From Pseudopithomyces maydicus (lineage: Eukaryota > Ascomycota > Dothideomycetes > Pleosporales > Didymosphaeriaceae): DNA of 64,000 nucleotides. The notes below the pieces were generated by a model that made no database searches, was not told the DNA's origin, and saw only the letters and a list, made by a program, of their open reading frames with translations. Shown piece by piece: positions 23,196 to 34,308 of the stretch. The stretch covers positions 1,922,001 to 1,986,000 of the forward strand of contig JANTUC010000004.1 in assembly GCA_026873275.1 (NCBI GenBank), given 5' to 3'. Numbering within the stretch: the first letter of the stretch is position 1; each line of letters starts with the position of its first letter. A program made the translations under genes and the position numbers.

Positions 23196-24376
23196 TCAGA
23201 AAAGGAAATACGCCAGGAGAAAGCTGAGCAGGGACAGCAGGGCCGCAATGTGAATGGGCACTCCGCCAGGCGCTTGCTGAGTGCTCACAGCCGCCTGCAA
23301 TTGCCCCTTGGAGTCCTGCGTAGGCTCCGTCTTGCGCTGGCGGAGGCCGGTGTATTTCTCTAGCTGCTGCGTCAAGTTCGAGATGGTAGCCTTTGCCTCG
23401 TTGAGCTGGGACTCCAGTTCCTGGGACGACGTGGGGATGGCGTTCGCCACTCCTGCTGCAGCCGCGCTGACGCTTGCCGCAACACCGGATGTAGAGCCCG
23501 AAGTGGTAGCTGGGTTCTGAACCTCCCGGCGGATCTCTCCCAGATTCTTGCTCTCGGACGGGCGAGACTCGGGGCGCGAGACAGATCCCACAGGCTGCTC
23601 AGTGGATCCTCGCTGAGGGGTCACGGCTTCGGGCGAGGGTGATGGAAGCAGGGACTCGCGGTGTTGACTGCCACCATTGGACCTAGGAGTTGCGGTGGTA
23701 TCGTCGGCGGGCAGGAATACGACTCTAATCTTCTTCTCTTGGATCGACGACTTTGCCGTCTGCTCAATGTTGGACCACTACCTCCATGTCAGCAAGAACT
23801 CGATAGAGTCCAAGGGGACATACAAGAGACGCAACGTTGGTGAACTCTTTGTCTGCAGTAACGAGAACGGACTGCACGAGGAACTTGTCCCGGCATTTGG
23901 CATCTGGTGGCGGGTCCTCCTTCATTGCCTGGAGCAGGACTGCACAGTAGGTCAGCGGCTGCCGCGGACCGAGAGATTGAGAATAATTGTGTCGTACTCT
24001 GTACTTCGACATAGTCACCGGGCTCAATGCGACCAGAGTTTGGCCGAACACAGTATCTACGGTATTTAGCATCAGCTAGGTGGGGGCCACGGGGGAGGGG
24101 TGGCGCGTACTGCTTGGGAGCCGTGGTTTTGACCTGCGTGTGTTAGCACAGCTCTGTAGCGCATAGTCGTAACGTAACGCAAGTGTGCAGCGAGCTATTT
24201 AGACATGCGTACCTTGAAAGCGATAGGGTCTGAATGGTTGTTCTTCAGCTTGAGCGTCTGCGTGACCTCCTGCTGGAAGGGACCTGTTATGTGTTAGCCT
24301 CCCCGTGAGTCGCACACAGACTCGACGGCAACTAACGCTTGAAGCCCAGCTCCGGCGGGTCCAGCTCGACAGACAT
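23196..24376 (-). CDS. SCS2: VAP / Scs2 family ER membrane tether (MSP domain)
   Basis: Tail-anchored ER protein that binds FFAT-motif partners at membrane contact sites. Six exons: 24337-24376, 24213-24283, 24111-24133, 23998-24056, 23824-23939 and 23196-23777, coding 296 residues. The spliced N-terminus reads MSVELDPPELGFKRPF, then an MSP domain through about residue 125 with VKTTAPKQYCVRPNSGRIEPG, VLLQAMKEDPP and CRDKFLVQS, all hallmarks of VAP. Exon 3 is only 23 nt. A disordered Ser/Pro linker follows, then a predicted coiled coil (ELESQLNEAKATISNLTQQL) and a C-terminal transmembrane anchor (about the last 20 residues, ending AYFLF). Architecture and length match fungal Scs2. It is divergent from the UBX gene. 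Confidence 0.92.
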
Positions 24377-25009
24377 GGCAGCGGCAGGATTGTAGGAGGG
24401 CGAGCGGTTGGGTTGGTAAGCAGACACGACACGGTATGTCAACACGGCGCGTGCAACGGCTCGATGGCGACGGAGGACTGGAGCGGGCACAATACGTCCA
24501 GTGGGCGGTGTAAATGTTGGGTATCGAGGGGTGGGTGCGAAGGTCGTTCGGAGGTGGTGAAGCGAATGTGTGTCGCAGCGACCGGGAAAGCGTGTCTCTC
24601 ACAGGCCACGAGCTATGACGATGCCGAAGCGGGCTTCAGCCCAGCACCGCTAGCGCCACTGCTGCTGTCCTCTCCAGCCGACACAACGTCTTGCCGCGCG
24701 CAGAGTCCCGTGCATTCACTCTCAACTGCTCTAGAAGCTTCCCCTGTCTGGTGTCCTTTAGCTTCACTTCCCACCACAAACGGGCCCAACATTACCATAG
24801 AACCCCGGTTGAGGCCCCGCTACTGCCTGGCGCCCCCTCCATCCTATATATACATCACGCCGCCCTCTTGACTCTCTCTCTCTCGCTCTCTACTGCACAC
24901 CCACTCAGACTCGGTAGCACGACAAGATCCATACCACGAATCGTCAATCCCGGTTTGGTCGTGTACAACAGCAACCACGCAGTGTCCGTCCCCACACACC
25001 ATCTCCAAG
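24377..25009. promoter_or_regulatory. Divergent promoter of the VAP and UBX genes
   Basis: 633 bp between two start codons pointing apart. On the plus side, TATATATA at 24845-24852 and a CT-rich tract at 24868-24895 lie about 160 bp before the UBX ATG. No coding gene inside. Confidence 0.5.
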
Positions 25010-25942
25010 ATGCCTTCAGACTTGGACCAGCTGCTCGACATGGGCTTCGACAAGGAGCGTGCCACACTTGCCGCCAAAGCTACCGGCTCCCTCCAAGACG
25101 CCATCGACTGGCTCGAGAAGAACCAAGACACGCCCATCGATGAGCTGCAAGCCGCCCAATCATCCTCTGCCGCTGCCGACGAGCCACCGGCACTCCAACC
25201 CGGCGAGGAAGCCCGTTCTCTTGTCTGCGATGACTGCGGCAAGCGCTTCCGGTCCACTGCACAAGCCGAGTTCCATGCCAGCAAGTCCGGCCACGAGAAC
25301 TTCTCCGAGTCCACTGAGGAGATCAAGCCTCTGACCGAGGAAGAGAAGAAACAGAAGCTTGAGGATCTGCGGCAGAAGTTGGCAGCCAAGCGTGCAGGAC
25401 AGGCTGAGCAAGACAAGATCGACCGCAAGAAGAACGAGCAGATTCGGTTGAAAGCGACAAAGGAGTCGCAGGACATCAAGGAGTCTCTTGCTCAGAAGGA
25501 GCAGCTGAAGGAGGCGGCGAAGAAGAAGCGTGAGCAGCAGGAGGACGCCCTGGCACGGAAGCGAGTCTTGGAAAAGCTGGAGGCCGATAAGGCAGAGCGG
25601 AAGCGCAAGGCTGAGATCGAGAAGGCGGCGCGTGAGGGGAGGGCCGCACCTGCACAGCCAGCGGCTCCTGCTGCTGCCACGTCTTCGGGTCCTACCACGA
25701 GCAAGCCAGCGTCGGCTTACACTGAGACACGCCTTGCTCTTCAGACACCTAGCGGCCGCATTATGAAGGCATTCCCGGTAGAGACAACGCTGTTCGAGGT
25801 TGCGCATTCGTTAGAGGAGCAGGGCCTTACTGTGTCATCATTCTCCACGACATTCCCAAAGAAGGTCTATGATCGGACGGATTTTGGGATGACACTCAAG
25901 GAAGCCGGCATGATCCCCAGCGCTGCCCTGATCGTGGGATGA
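25010..25942 (+). CDS. UBA-UBX protein (UBXN1/SAKS1-like p97/Cdc48 cofactor)
   Basis: 310-residue intronless frame. A UBA domain (about 3-41, MGFDKERA) binds ubiquitin. A C2H2 finger follows (C73, C76, H89, H95, inside a CDDCGKRF block). Next is a long charged helical region (about 105-215, Lys/Glu/Arg-rich, likely coiled coil), and finally a UBX domain (about 232-310) with FPxKVY at the loop that binds Cdc48. This order is that of human UBXN1 (SAKS1). The protein is expected to link ubiquitylated substrates to Cdc48 in the cytosol or at the ER. It is divergent from VAP, another ER-linked gene, but I draw no functional link from that. Confidence 0.9.
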   Translation: MPSDLDQLLDMGFDKERATLAAKATGSLQDAIDWLEKNQDTPIDELQAAQSSSAAADEPPALQPGEEARSLVCDDCGKRFRSTAQAEFHASKSGHENFSESTEEIKPLTEEEKKQKLEDLRQKLAAKRAGQAEQDKIDRKKNEQIRLKATKESQDIKESLAQKEQLKEAAKKKREQQEDALARKRVLEKLEADKAERKRKAEIEKAAREGRAAPAQPAAPAAATSSGPTTSKPASAYTETRLALQTPSGRIMKAFPVETTLFEVAHSLEEQGLTVSSFSTTFPKKVYDRTDFGMTLKEAGMIPSAALIVG

Positions 25943-26268
25943 ATTGGTAATGCTACTAGCGAGCATTAGCCTTTGGGGTTGTGGTTCAGCGGTAAAGCAT
26001 GTCGAAAAGTTTTGGGAACCCGGAAGCGACATGGTATAACGAGGCACGGATATGAATTTTACGATTTATCTATATTTGTGGGCATCTTGTACTGCATCTA
26101 TGTGGTATAGCATAGCGCGGTAGGCACAGGCTACCTTGAGCCTGGAGTTATGTAGGCTTCTAAGAAGAAACCGTACGATCAAATCCATCATCTATCATCC
26201 ATGCTTGTGAGGTGCCGTAACCCTAAACCCTAAATACCGTCCCATGCCTAGAGGGGCTTCGTACGCTC
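25943..26268. other. Convergent intergenic region
   Basis: 326 bp between the UBX gene (+) and the RecQ gene (-). It holds both 3' ends and a short telomere-like tandem. Confidence 0.55.
26218..26235. repeat. Interstitial CCCTAAA doublet
   Basis: Two tandem CCCTAAA units at 26221-26234, flanked by TAA and T, resembling telomeric sequence of the TTTAGGG type. Two units are too few to prove a telomeric origin. Confidence 0.5.
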
Positions 26269-27887
26269 CTAATCGTACTCGTCCACAACGACTAGCCTGC
26301 CCAAATCCCTCTGTGTGGCTACCCATTCCTCGCTCTGCAAACCATTCTCTTTCCGCCTTACCAGGTCCCTCGCATCTCTACACCAATCGCATGCCATGCC
26401 ACACGGCGTATCTCCTTCATCCACGAAATATTTCGCTATGATTTCGTGGCGACATTTGGCTGTGCTCTCGCAATACTCCATCAACGCCTGCAAACTCTTC
26501 AAACGATGTACCATCTGTTGTTTAGAGGCCTCTACACCCACACCCCTCGTCGGCTGGCGTCCCTGGTCGCGGGCTAAGATCTGAAGTGCGCGATCCCGAT
26601 CTTCGCGCGAGTAATACATGATGCAAGAAGATGCTTTGCCATCGCGGCCTGCACGCCCAGCTTCTTGATAGAAGCCCTCGAACGACTTGGGAATCTGCCA
26701 GTGAACGACGAAGCGCACATTTTCCTTGTCGATGCCCATGCCGAACGCAGTCGTGGCAACGATAACATCGTATCCTTCCTTGTTGGCTACCCAGCCACCG
26801 AGGGCGTCCGCACGCTCTGTGTGCGGGAGACCTGCATGGTAAGGTTTTGCACCTATACCGTCGGAACGAAGGCGAGCTGCGAGGGATTCACAGTCTTTTC
26901 GGTAGAGCGTGTAGATGATGCCGGGCCAGTTGTCTGGACGTTGGCCTTGCGAGGCGAGCTGGGACGCACGCTCGGGCTCAGAGCGTTTTTCGTGAATACG
27001 ACGGAGCCAGTGAACAAAGTTATCATAATGGTCTTTTTCGTCGGATTTAAAGCGGACTTCGTAATGTAAGTTCGGCCGGCTGGTGCTCATGCGGAACATT
27101 TTGAGCTTAGACGCATCGAGACCAAGAGTGTTGATAATGTCATCTCGCACTCTCGCTGTGGCAGTGGCTGTAAGACAAATTATGGGTACGCCTGGAAACT
27201 CGGCTTTGAACCAGGAGAGCTGTTGGAATGATGGGCGGAAGTCGTGGCCCCATTCACTGACGCAATGGGCTTCGTCCACAGCAATGCGAGCGAGTTCACG
27301 CTGAGAGTGGACTACACGGAGCAGCTTGCGGAAAAAGTCGAGCTGACAATATTCTGGTGTGACGTACAGCAATCTGGTCAGAGGATGACCACATTGGAGG
27401 TCTTCTACAATTCTCTTCTTGTTCGTGGCTGTGGTGGTACTATTGATTGTCTCGACCCTTACGTTTGCTTTCCTCATTGAAGCTACTTGGTTGTTCTACG
27501 CCTACATCAGCTTGGTTCCAGGCGCAAGAAAAAGGTGTCAGCTACCATCAGAGCAAGAAGTGGTGATATTACAATGGTGACTAGAGATGATCAGCATATA
27601 TGCATGTGCTTCCGCTTTTTTCTTCTTTTTCTTTTGCATACTTCCAAAGTCCACAACAGCAGGCAACTGGTAGCAAAGACTCTTCCCAAACGACGTTGCT
27701 GCCTGTAGGAAGACATCTTCTCCTTCTAGTGTCGCAGCGATAACTTCACGTTGCACTGGTCTGTACAGATTGTCAGAATTGCAACAAATCAGTAATGTGA
27801 AGTATAGCACCTGAAGCCTCGTTTTCCAAACACTCTCCTCAGGGTGAACTCAAGGTCATAATGAGGTTGTTTTCGTGCGCCAGGCAT
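26269..27887 (-). CDS. RecQ family DNA helicase, short form without HRDC
   Basis: 3'-5' DNA helicase. Exons: 27811-27887, 27642-27760, 27546-27580 and 26269-27495, giving 485 residues. The frame is continuous over all four joins. Motif 0 (FGKRGFRPVQ) is created at the first join. Walker A is ATSFGKS (47-53), a Ser-Phe variant of the usual GGGKS. DEAH lies at 151-154, LTATAT at 185-190, and motif VI QEAGRAGRDG at 354-363. A RecQ-C zinc module follows with C425, C442, C446 and C449. The protein stops soon after, with no HRDC domain and no long N-terminal region, so it is far smaller than Sgs1/BLM and nearer RecQ1/RecQ5-type enzymes. The start at 27887 is the first ATG in frame that leaves motif 0 complete. 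Confidence 0.88.
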
Positions 27888-29069
27888 CGCTAGTGTATCG
27901 CGGAGGAAACTCTGTAAGATTCGAGAACAGTATGACCAGACTATAGACTTTCACCGGTTTAGGAAGACAGTGGGAGGTATTTGGTGGTAGAGCACTTGCA
28001 TCCTGATTTTCCGAGTAAGGCTGTGGCTCTGATGGCGGAAGCATGGAAACCGCATGCGACGCGTCGTAAGGAAACCACGATCCATGGATGAGGCGCGATC
28101 ACGTGTACTAGCGCCAACCTTGGAATGGATCCACCATAGATTGGAACTTTGGAACCTTTCAACCATGCATCCTTTCACATGTCACCTTGCCGTTGAAACC
28201 TTTCCGATGTCAAATTGACTATGCTATTTCCTATAGTGTATCTTAAATAGCATTATACATTCACCAGCTCAGTTCATAATATAAGATGGCAGCCGCATGA
28301 GGAGCCTCAGAACATCAATTTTTCTATTATAAATTTAAAAATAGACAGTTCTAATCACCGTATTTGTAGAAATCGCATATTATTTTACTTTCACTATTGT
28401 ATCTGGTAGTTTTCTATGAAGTATCCATCAAACATTCTGAACCCAACGCATTACTTGAGAGATCTATGGGTGAACCAACCAAGCGAGAAAAGACAAGCAA
28501 CACTCTGCTCGTAGTGCAAGTACCGATTGGTATTCAAGACAATTCGATACTTGCCATATCTAATCCAAAAACAGACTAATGTCGTGAGCCTTATGTAGCG
28601 CACCTATGCCTGTGCGATATTCACTGACCCACTGCTGACTTGATTTTGTCTTAGATAACTCACATGAATGCGAAGACTATTTGTAAACTTTCTCCGATCA
28701 GCACCGCCTAAAAACATCTTGGATTCATACAACTGCTACGATGAGAGCTTGGAGTAATAGGATCTACAAGCCTCACGGGTGATTAGAAAGATAGATTGGC
28801 AATACCAGAAACCCATAACACGTACGCTATACAATTGCAGAAAAGAATATTCTATGCTATTCCATTCATACTAATCACTAGTTGCCTGATTCCGGCGATT
28901 CAGAAACATGGTAAAAGCTAAAGGGTGTCGGATGCTGGGTGGCAGGTCTTGGTCATCCCTTGCTCATGATATACGCTCACCTCCAACATTCCTCTATACT
29001 AAGAGGCCAGAAGCCCCGCCTGGCGCGAAGCGCGTCCACGACACGGTATCGGATTCCAGGCAAAAAAGG
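27888..29069. other. AT-rich divergent intergenic region
   Basis: 1.2 kb between the RecQ start (-) and the Axl2 gene (+). 28200-28420 is markedly AT-rich. No gene supported. Confidence 0.5.
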
Positions 29070-29140
29070 ATGGCTGTGCCGAAGGTCTTCGTCGCGTTTG
29101 CTGCTGTCCTTGCAATTATCTTTCCATGCAATTGCGCCAG
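29070..29140 (+). other. Possible upstream coding exon of the Axl2-like gene
   Basis: ATG at 29070 opens a frame of 23 codons that reads like a signal peptide (MAVPKVFVAFAAVLAIIF) and ends at a good donor, GTGAGC. Splicing to the acceptor at 29203-29204 (63-64 nt intron) keeps the frame into the ATG at 29215. It may be the true start, an alternative start, or leader sequence. Confidence 0.35.
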
Positions 29141-29214
29141 GTGAGCGATCTGGGGTAGGATATCGGGAGCGCTGTTTAATGAACTGCTATTAACAAACCC
29201 TCAGAAAAATCGGC

Positions 29215-32200
29215 ATGGCTGTGCCAGTTTTTTTCTGCCTCCTGGCTACTGCGATCGCAACGTCACCTCAGGTCAGCTACCCGCTCAATCTACAGTTACC
29301 GCCCATTGCGCGGGTTGGCGAAGCATTCAACTTCCAACTCGCTGCTACTACATTTCAGCCAAACCCGGACCAGCTTGTGTATTCGATAGTCGGCGGTCCG
29401 ACATGGCTTCGCATTCACAGCGAGAATAGGACACTGTGGGGCACACCCGGGGTGAAGGATATTGGAACTACGACATTCACAATTACAGCGGCAGGCGAGG
29501 CTGGGGCAGTCGCAAACATGAATTCTCAATTAGTCATTCAGGAAACCCAAGGACCTAGAGAAGTCGGCAACATATCCCAAGCGCTTGCCCATGCAGGCCA
29601 GCTATCTGGGCCAAATAGTGTTACACTCCTACCTTCAAAGCCTTTTGATATCACTTTCGGAACAGATATTTTTCGAGAAGATGGCAAGAATTTTACCTAC
29701 TATACCACACTCGATGATCACACGCCGCTACCTGCATGGATCAGCTTTAGTTCTCAGTCTATGCGCTTCACGGGAATAACACCTTCTTCGGCAAGCCCAC
29801 AGACATTGAAGATTCTTCTTATCGCTTCGGATACACCTGGGTTTGGAGCAGCGTCAATATCATTCAGTATCGTCGTCAGCAATCACCTGTTAGTATTCAG
29901 ACCGTTGATACAGACAGTTAATATCTCTAAGGGAGAGCAAGTGAATATAAAAGGGTTGAAGGGCATGATGTTCTTGGACAACACTCCTCTACACAACGAG
30001 GATATTCAGTCTACCGGTGCTGATGTTCCAGAATGGTTATCGTTCGATCCTCACTCTTGCGATATAACGGGAAGTCCACCTTCGGGATTCATGTCTCAAG
30101 ATATATCCGTTACCGTGCAGGATAAGTTCGGCGACTCAGCGCAGCACTTCATCCATATCACACTCCTGTCCCAGTTGTTTAAAGGTGAGATTAGACAGTT
30201 GAACATCACTCCTGGAGTTCATTTTAATTATCAAATACCCGAATCGATCCTGGCAATGAACAACGAAACAGTTTCATTGGAATTTGGCAAGCTGAACAAG
30301 TGGCTCAGTTTTGATTCACAATCTCTAACTATATCTGGTACCATACCAGAGGATATTCCTGCATCTTCAGTAGAAGGCTCGATGACTGCAATTTCTCCTG
30401 ATGGAAAGGTGCAAGACACCCGGATTTTTCAGATTGAAATCCTAGGGACTACGATAGTCGAATCGTCAAACCCGTTGAACTCTGGAGCGTCTCCTAATGA
30501 CGAGCACGACAACGGCAATAGTGTATCAGATACAGCGAGTGCAACCCGAAAGAAAATTGGGGTCGTTGTCGGTGCTGTATTGGCTTCCCTGTTCGGTGCA
30601 GCAATAATCATCATTCTTGCATTGTCCTTGTGTCGTCGGCGGAAGAAGCGTGAACCTGGATATATCAGCCCCCAGACCCCTCGCAGTCCAAGGAAGACCG
30701 ATATCTCACGCCCAATTCCACCTCCTTCGATTTCAATTGTACCAGGTTGGGGAGAACCTGACAGGATAGAAGACGAAGATCTAGAGAAAGGGAAATTAGA
30801 TGAATCACCCTCTCCTCAAACTGCTGAACTTCCCCTACAGTTACCCCCCAGAAAAGCCATCGGTCATTCTCGAGACACCTCCCTCAATGAGAGAGAAGAT
30901 GCTCTTTGGAACTTACTCGGTGGCAATGTGGCGCTTTCGACAGGAGCGGGGCCTTCGCACCAGCCGCATGATTCTATGAAGATCCCGACCGAAATACGAA
31001 GAAAATCAGCAAACTCTCTATCTCAGCAGCGGCGTCAAACAATCGCCTTATCGAGGAGTAGCACCCATAACAGCTCGCTCATAGCTTCAAATCGACGTTT
31101 AAAGAGTCCTAGTCATGGACGGCATGCGCACTCTACCTCTCACGGCACAAGTTCCTCCGCCGCACAAAGAACAATGAGCTCAAGTTCACACACCACTGCA
31201 CTATCCACTGTACCTTCTGCTTTTCCGCAGGCATCAAAAGCTCGTCACACGACGCAGTTGACTACGCCAATCGAGAAGCGCCAGAGCATCCGGGCAGTTG
31301 TCCCTTCTATATACGAGAGTCCAGTTGACCGTTTAATTGACCGCCGAACTCTAGATGAGAAGCGCCACAGCTATATTCGAAAGCGTGCATCAGCCCAACA
31401 ATCACCCCTCTTTGCTGGTTCACGTATCTCATCATCCAGCTTCAAGTCGCCCCCTAGTTTTCTGGGAGATTCGAGCCCAGCACCAAAGTCACCTCTGACA
31501 ATCATTCCCCCTAATATTGTCAGACCAGATGATTCTATTCTCAGCTCGAGCAGCAATGTCCCCGAAAGCCTTCGTATTCGCAAGCCTGCTGATACACCAT
31601 CTCCAGCAAGCAGCAATTTTGATTTTAGTAAGAGTCTTCGGAAGAAAGCTACAAGAGGGGTGTTTGCGCGCAGATACACTGATACTCCTCCAAAGAATAA
31701 TGACCGTGCCGACGAACAGCCTTCGGCTCGCCCAGAGACTGCTGTATACGCACCGACAGGTATGAGCAATCGCACCTCCACACACATGAGCCTCCGATCC
31801 GCAGATTTGATGAAAGATCTGAACGAAGTAACCGGCGTCGAGATCTGGGATGATGCTGCTCTAAGCGAGAGCAACTATTCTGGTGATGAATTCGATATCG
31901 AGGAAGGTGAACGTCGCGCCACGCTTAAACCTAGTAACTCGACCAAGAAGTTTATCATACCCCTTGATGTCGTAAAACAGAAGAAGACCCCGAGCTACTC
32001 CAGCCCAAAGAGCAGTACAACAGCTCTGAAGAGAACCAGCGAGCGCGACCCCACCCCGTTCCACATTCGCAACCCGCATGAACACAGCGGAAAAGAAAAC
32101 GTGAATTCCTCTTTGTATAGCATCCCTTCCAGTCCTCCTAAGACCAAAATCGCGGCGGCTCCATCGCGAAGGTCGAAACGGACTTCAGCTTCCCCTCCCC

Positions 32201-33033
32201 TCCACTCTACGACATCCATCGGCCACCGCCCGGTGTCCCATTCATATAACTATTCCCGGAATCTAACAAGATCACCCTCAAGCCGCACAAGTCTAACTTC
32301 GCATCCTCTTCCTCGCATTCCTTCCACCAAGGAACGCCACTCACGCAGATCTATCCATTCCCGCACTCGCTCCAGAAACTCGGCCGCACAACCTAAAAAG
32401 CCGCGTGAAAGATCTCACACGCAAGACAGTGCGTATCCAATTTTTCCACCGTCTGAGAAGGACGTGGAATCACGTCTCTCAACCGTAACTACGGCAAGAC
32501 GTAGCAAGGTCATCACCATCGAGCCAACGAATGCGAATAACAGTAGTGAGAACGATGCAAAGATGAGCGAGGCGAGGAGTAGTGGTATGGGGACGGGGGT
32601 ACAAAGAGAAAGACAGCGACGTTCTCGACTCACGCAGTTGCAACTTCATACCTCGCCTTTTTACCATTCGAAGAGAGATACCGTCGGTCCCAGTGCTCCG
32701 ACTACACCTGTCCAGTCGCCATCCGTGGGGTTAGGACTATCGTTGTTGAGGGGTGGTTTAGAAGCTGAAGATGCGACGCCGGGGCCGGAAAGTGCAGGAA
32801 AGGGAGACACTGGACAGGCCACTAGGAGAGCGAGGGAGAGAGACAGAAAGCCGTTGGGTGTGCTGGGCATTGAAAATGGGGGAAGTCCTGAAAGGTTGCG
32901 ATTTGCGGATGTTAAGGGAAATCGACCGGTTAGTGTGGCCGTGGACAAAGAGACGCAAAAAGGGAAGGGGTTGGGGAGTTGGAGGGACAGGGTGAGTATA
33001 TGGGGCAATGTGGACGCTAAAGCGTTTATTTGA
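29215..33033 (+). CDS. AXL2: Axl2-like polarity protein (cadherin-like repeats, one TM)
   Basis: 1272-residue frame. After a signal peptide (about 1-16) come four dystroglycan-type cadherin-like (CADG) modules, roughly 20-110, 130-225, 235-325 and 330-410, with the typical LxFxPxxxxxxGTP-style turns (for instance TWLRIHSENRTLWGTP). A single transmembrane helix lies at about 448-472, followed by RRRKKR. The remaining 800 residues are a Ser/Arg/Pro-rich, probably disordered, cytosolic tail. This is the layout of yeast Axl2/Bud10 and its filamentous relatives, type I proteins that mark sites of polarised growth and septation. The start is uncertain: see the possible exon at 29070-29140, which would add a second hydrophobic leader. 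Convergent with Dre2. Confidence 0.87.
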   Translation: MAVPVFFCLLATAIATSPQVSYPLNLQLPPIARVGEAFNFQLAATTFQPNPDQLVYSIVGGPTWLRIHSENRTLWGTPGVKDIGTTTFTITAAGEAGAVANMNSQLVIQETQGPREVGNISQALAHAGQLSGPNSVTLLPSKPFDITFGTDIFREDGKNFTYYTTLDDHTPLPAWISFSSQSMRFTGITPSSASPQTLKILLIASDTPGFGAASISFSIVVSNHLLVFRPLIQTVNISKGEQVNIKGLKGMMFLDNTPLHNEDIQSTGADVPEWLSFDPHSCDITGSPPSGFMSQDISVTVQDKFGDSAQHFIHITLLSQLFKGEIRQLNITPGVHFNYQIPESILAMNNETVSLEFGKLNKWLSFDSQSLTISGTIPEDIPASSVEGSMTAISPDGKVQDTRIFQIEILGTTIVESSNPLNSGASPNDEHDNGNSVSDTASATRKKIGVVVGAVLASLFGAAIIIILALSLCRRRKKREPGYISPQTPRSPRKTDISRPIPPPSISIVPGWGEPDRIEDEDLEKGKLDESPSPQTAELPLQLPPRKAIGHSRDTSLNEREDALWNLLGGNVALSTGAGPSHQPHDSMKIPTEIRRKSANSLSQQRRQTIALSRSSTHNSSLIASNRRLKSPSHGRHAHSTSHGTSSSAAQRTMSSSSHTTALSTVPSAFPQASKARHTTQLTTPIEKRQSIRAVVPSIYESPVDRLIDRRTLDEKRHSYIRKRASAQQSPLFAGSRISSSSFKSPPSFLGDSSPAPKSPLTIIPPNIVRPDDSILSSSSNVPESLRIRKPADTPSPASSNFDFSKSLRKKATRGVFARRYTDTPPKNNDRADEQPSARPETAVYAPTGMSNRTSTHMSLRSADLMKDLNEVTGVEIWDDAALSESNYSGDEFDIEEGERRATLKPSNSTKKFIIPLDVVKQKKTPSYSSPKSSTTALKRTSERDPTPFHIRNPHEHSGKENVNSSLYSIPSSPPKTKIAAAPSRRSKRTSASPPLHSTTSIGHRPVSHSYNYSRNLTRSPSSRTSLTSHPLPRIPSTKERHSRRSIHSRTRSRNSAAQPKKPRERSHTQDSAYPIFPPSEKDVESRLSTVTTARRSKVITIEPTNANNSSENDAKMSEARSSGMGTGVQRERQRRSRLTQLQLHTSPFYHSKRDTVGPSAPTTPVQSPSVGLGLSLLRGGLEAEDATPGPESAGKGDTGQATRRARERDRKPLGVLGIENGGSPERLRFADVKGNRPVSVAVDKETQKGKGLGSWRDRVSIWGNVDAKAFI

Positions 33034-33331
33034 GGATTTAGGGGTTGTGAAATCTTCCTTTTGTGGTTTTGACTGAATGGAAGTTATCGTTGGCGGAATT
33101 TGGGATAACCTATGATATCCATGCACTGTTAGTCACGTCCTTGCTTTATGTTTCTATGTTTTATGAGGGATTGGGAGTCATATTTTTGTATCGTAAGCAT
33201 TGATGCATTCGTATTCTATATCCAAGTCCCAGTGTATCATTCGTAGCTCATTATGAACCTGATAGGTGCTTCGTATAAACGCCTTCTAGTATGCAAAATT
33301 GGTTCGTGTGTCATATTAACCATGCCTCCGT

Positions 33332-34308
33332 CTACAACTGAATATCGTTGTTGAGCAACCGCACCTCCTCTCCAGGCTTAAATGCCGGCAGACCGATGTA
33401 TGGACAGCCATCACATCTGAAAGCATCACCCAGTGCGCAGTTGCCGCAGCTACCGACTTTACCCTGTACAGTGAAGTCTACTTCAGTGAGATCGTCAGCC
33501 CCCAACTTCATGGTATTCAAAGCTTTGTCTGCGCTGGCACGTTTCGCAGCATCTTCAGCTTCGAGCTTCTCCTTCATGCCGCAGGTGCAGTCCTTGCAAG
33601 CGCGTCGTCGCTTTCCAGCTTTGGGGCGGCACTCGGGCGCTAGAAAGTCAGCACTTGGCCTTTTGGCATGCAGTAATTCTACTTACGTTGAATGATTGGG
33701 CGAGCCATGTCTGCTTCTGTGATCAAATCGTCCTCGTCGACCAAGTCGTCATCTTCGCCAGTGATTATCTCGGCGTCGAGATCGTCACTGAAATCGACGA
33801 AGCCCACGCCGAGGGGCTGTACGGAAGGTGCCTGCTCACGCTTGCCGTTGCCGTTGAGCGGCACTGCACCGTCTCCGTTTGTGTTGTTTGCCTTCTTCCG
33901 TAGCTTGAGAGGTATGGAGACACTCTCGACCTGCTCAGGCTTCACCATGCCGTCCGGACCGTCGACCAGCCCCGCTAGAATGGCCTCCGTCTTTTCAGGA
34001 CCACCAGTGGACCCAAACACGCCGTCCTGGCTCTTCAGCAGACCGCCGGCCTTGAGCGCACCGACCAGTTTCTGCATGACGTCTCTGCCCAGCAACTTGT
34101 GACTCTCGCGCGTGGTTCCATCGGCGTCGGTGAGGAGCAGTACCACATCGTAGGTGGAGGCAGGGAGCTGGACCAGACCGGCTGCCAAGCGATCCAGCAT
34201 CTGCAAGTCGGCGGAGGAGCGGTGGTGGATCTCGTAGACCTTGTCGAGCACTTCGGGGTGGGCGGCGATGGAGGGGCCTGCGAGCAGGAGGGTGCGAGCC
34301 ATGGCCAT
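33332..34308 (-). CDS. DRE2: Dre2 / anamorsin, cytosolic Fe-S cluster assembly protein
   Basis: Electron-transfer protein of cytosolic iron-sulphur assembly, working with Tah18. Exons are 33687-34308 and 33332-33639, 309 residues. The N-terminal part (about 1-150) is the methyltransferase-like fold. An acidic linker precedes the cluster motifs. The intron interrupts just before QPPEC. Site A is C211-x10-C222-x2-C225-x-C227. Site B is C272-x2-C275-x7-C283-x2-C286, with the invariant [14 protein letters not shown] after it. All eight cluster Cys are present. The start at 34308 (MAMARTLL) was preferred over an in-frame upstream Met at 34443 because the added 45 residues look like leader sequence. 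Confidence 0.93.

Noticed and set aside
25975..26040. tRNA-like stretch (tggttcagcgg and nearby)
   Set aside because: It recalls a tRNA A box, but no matching B box (GGTTCRANNCC) or acceptor-stem pairing follows.
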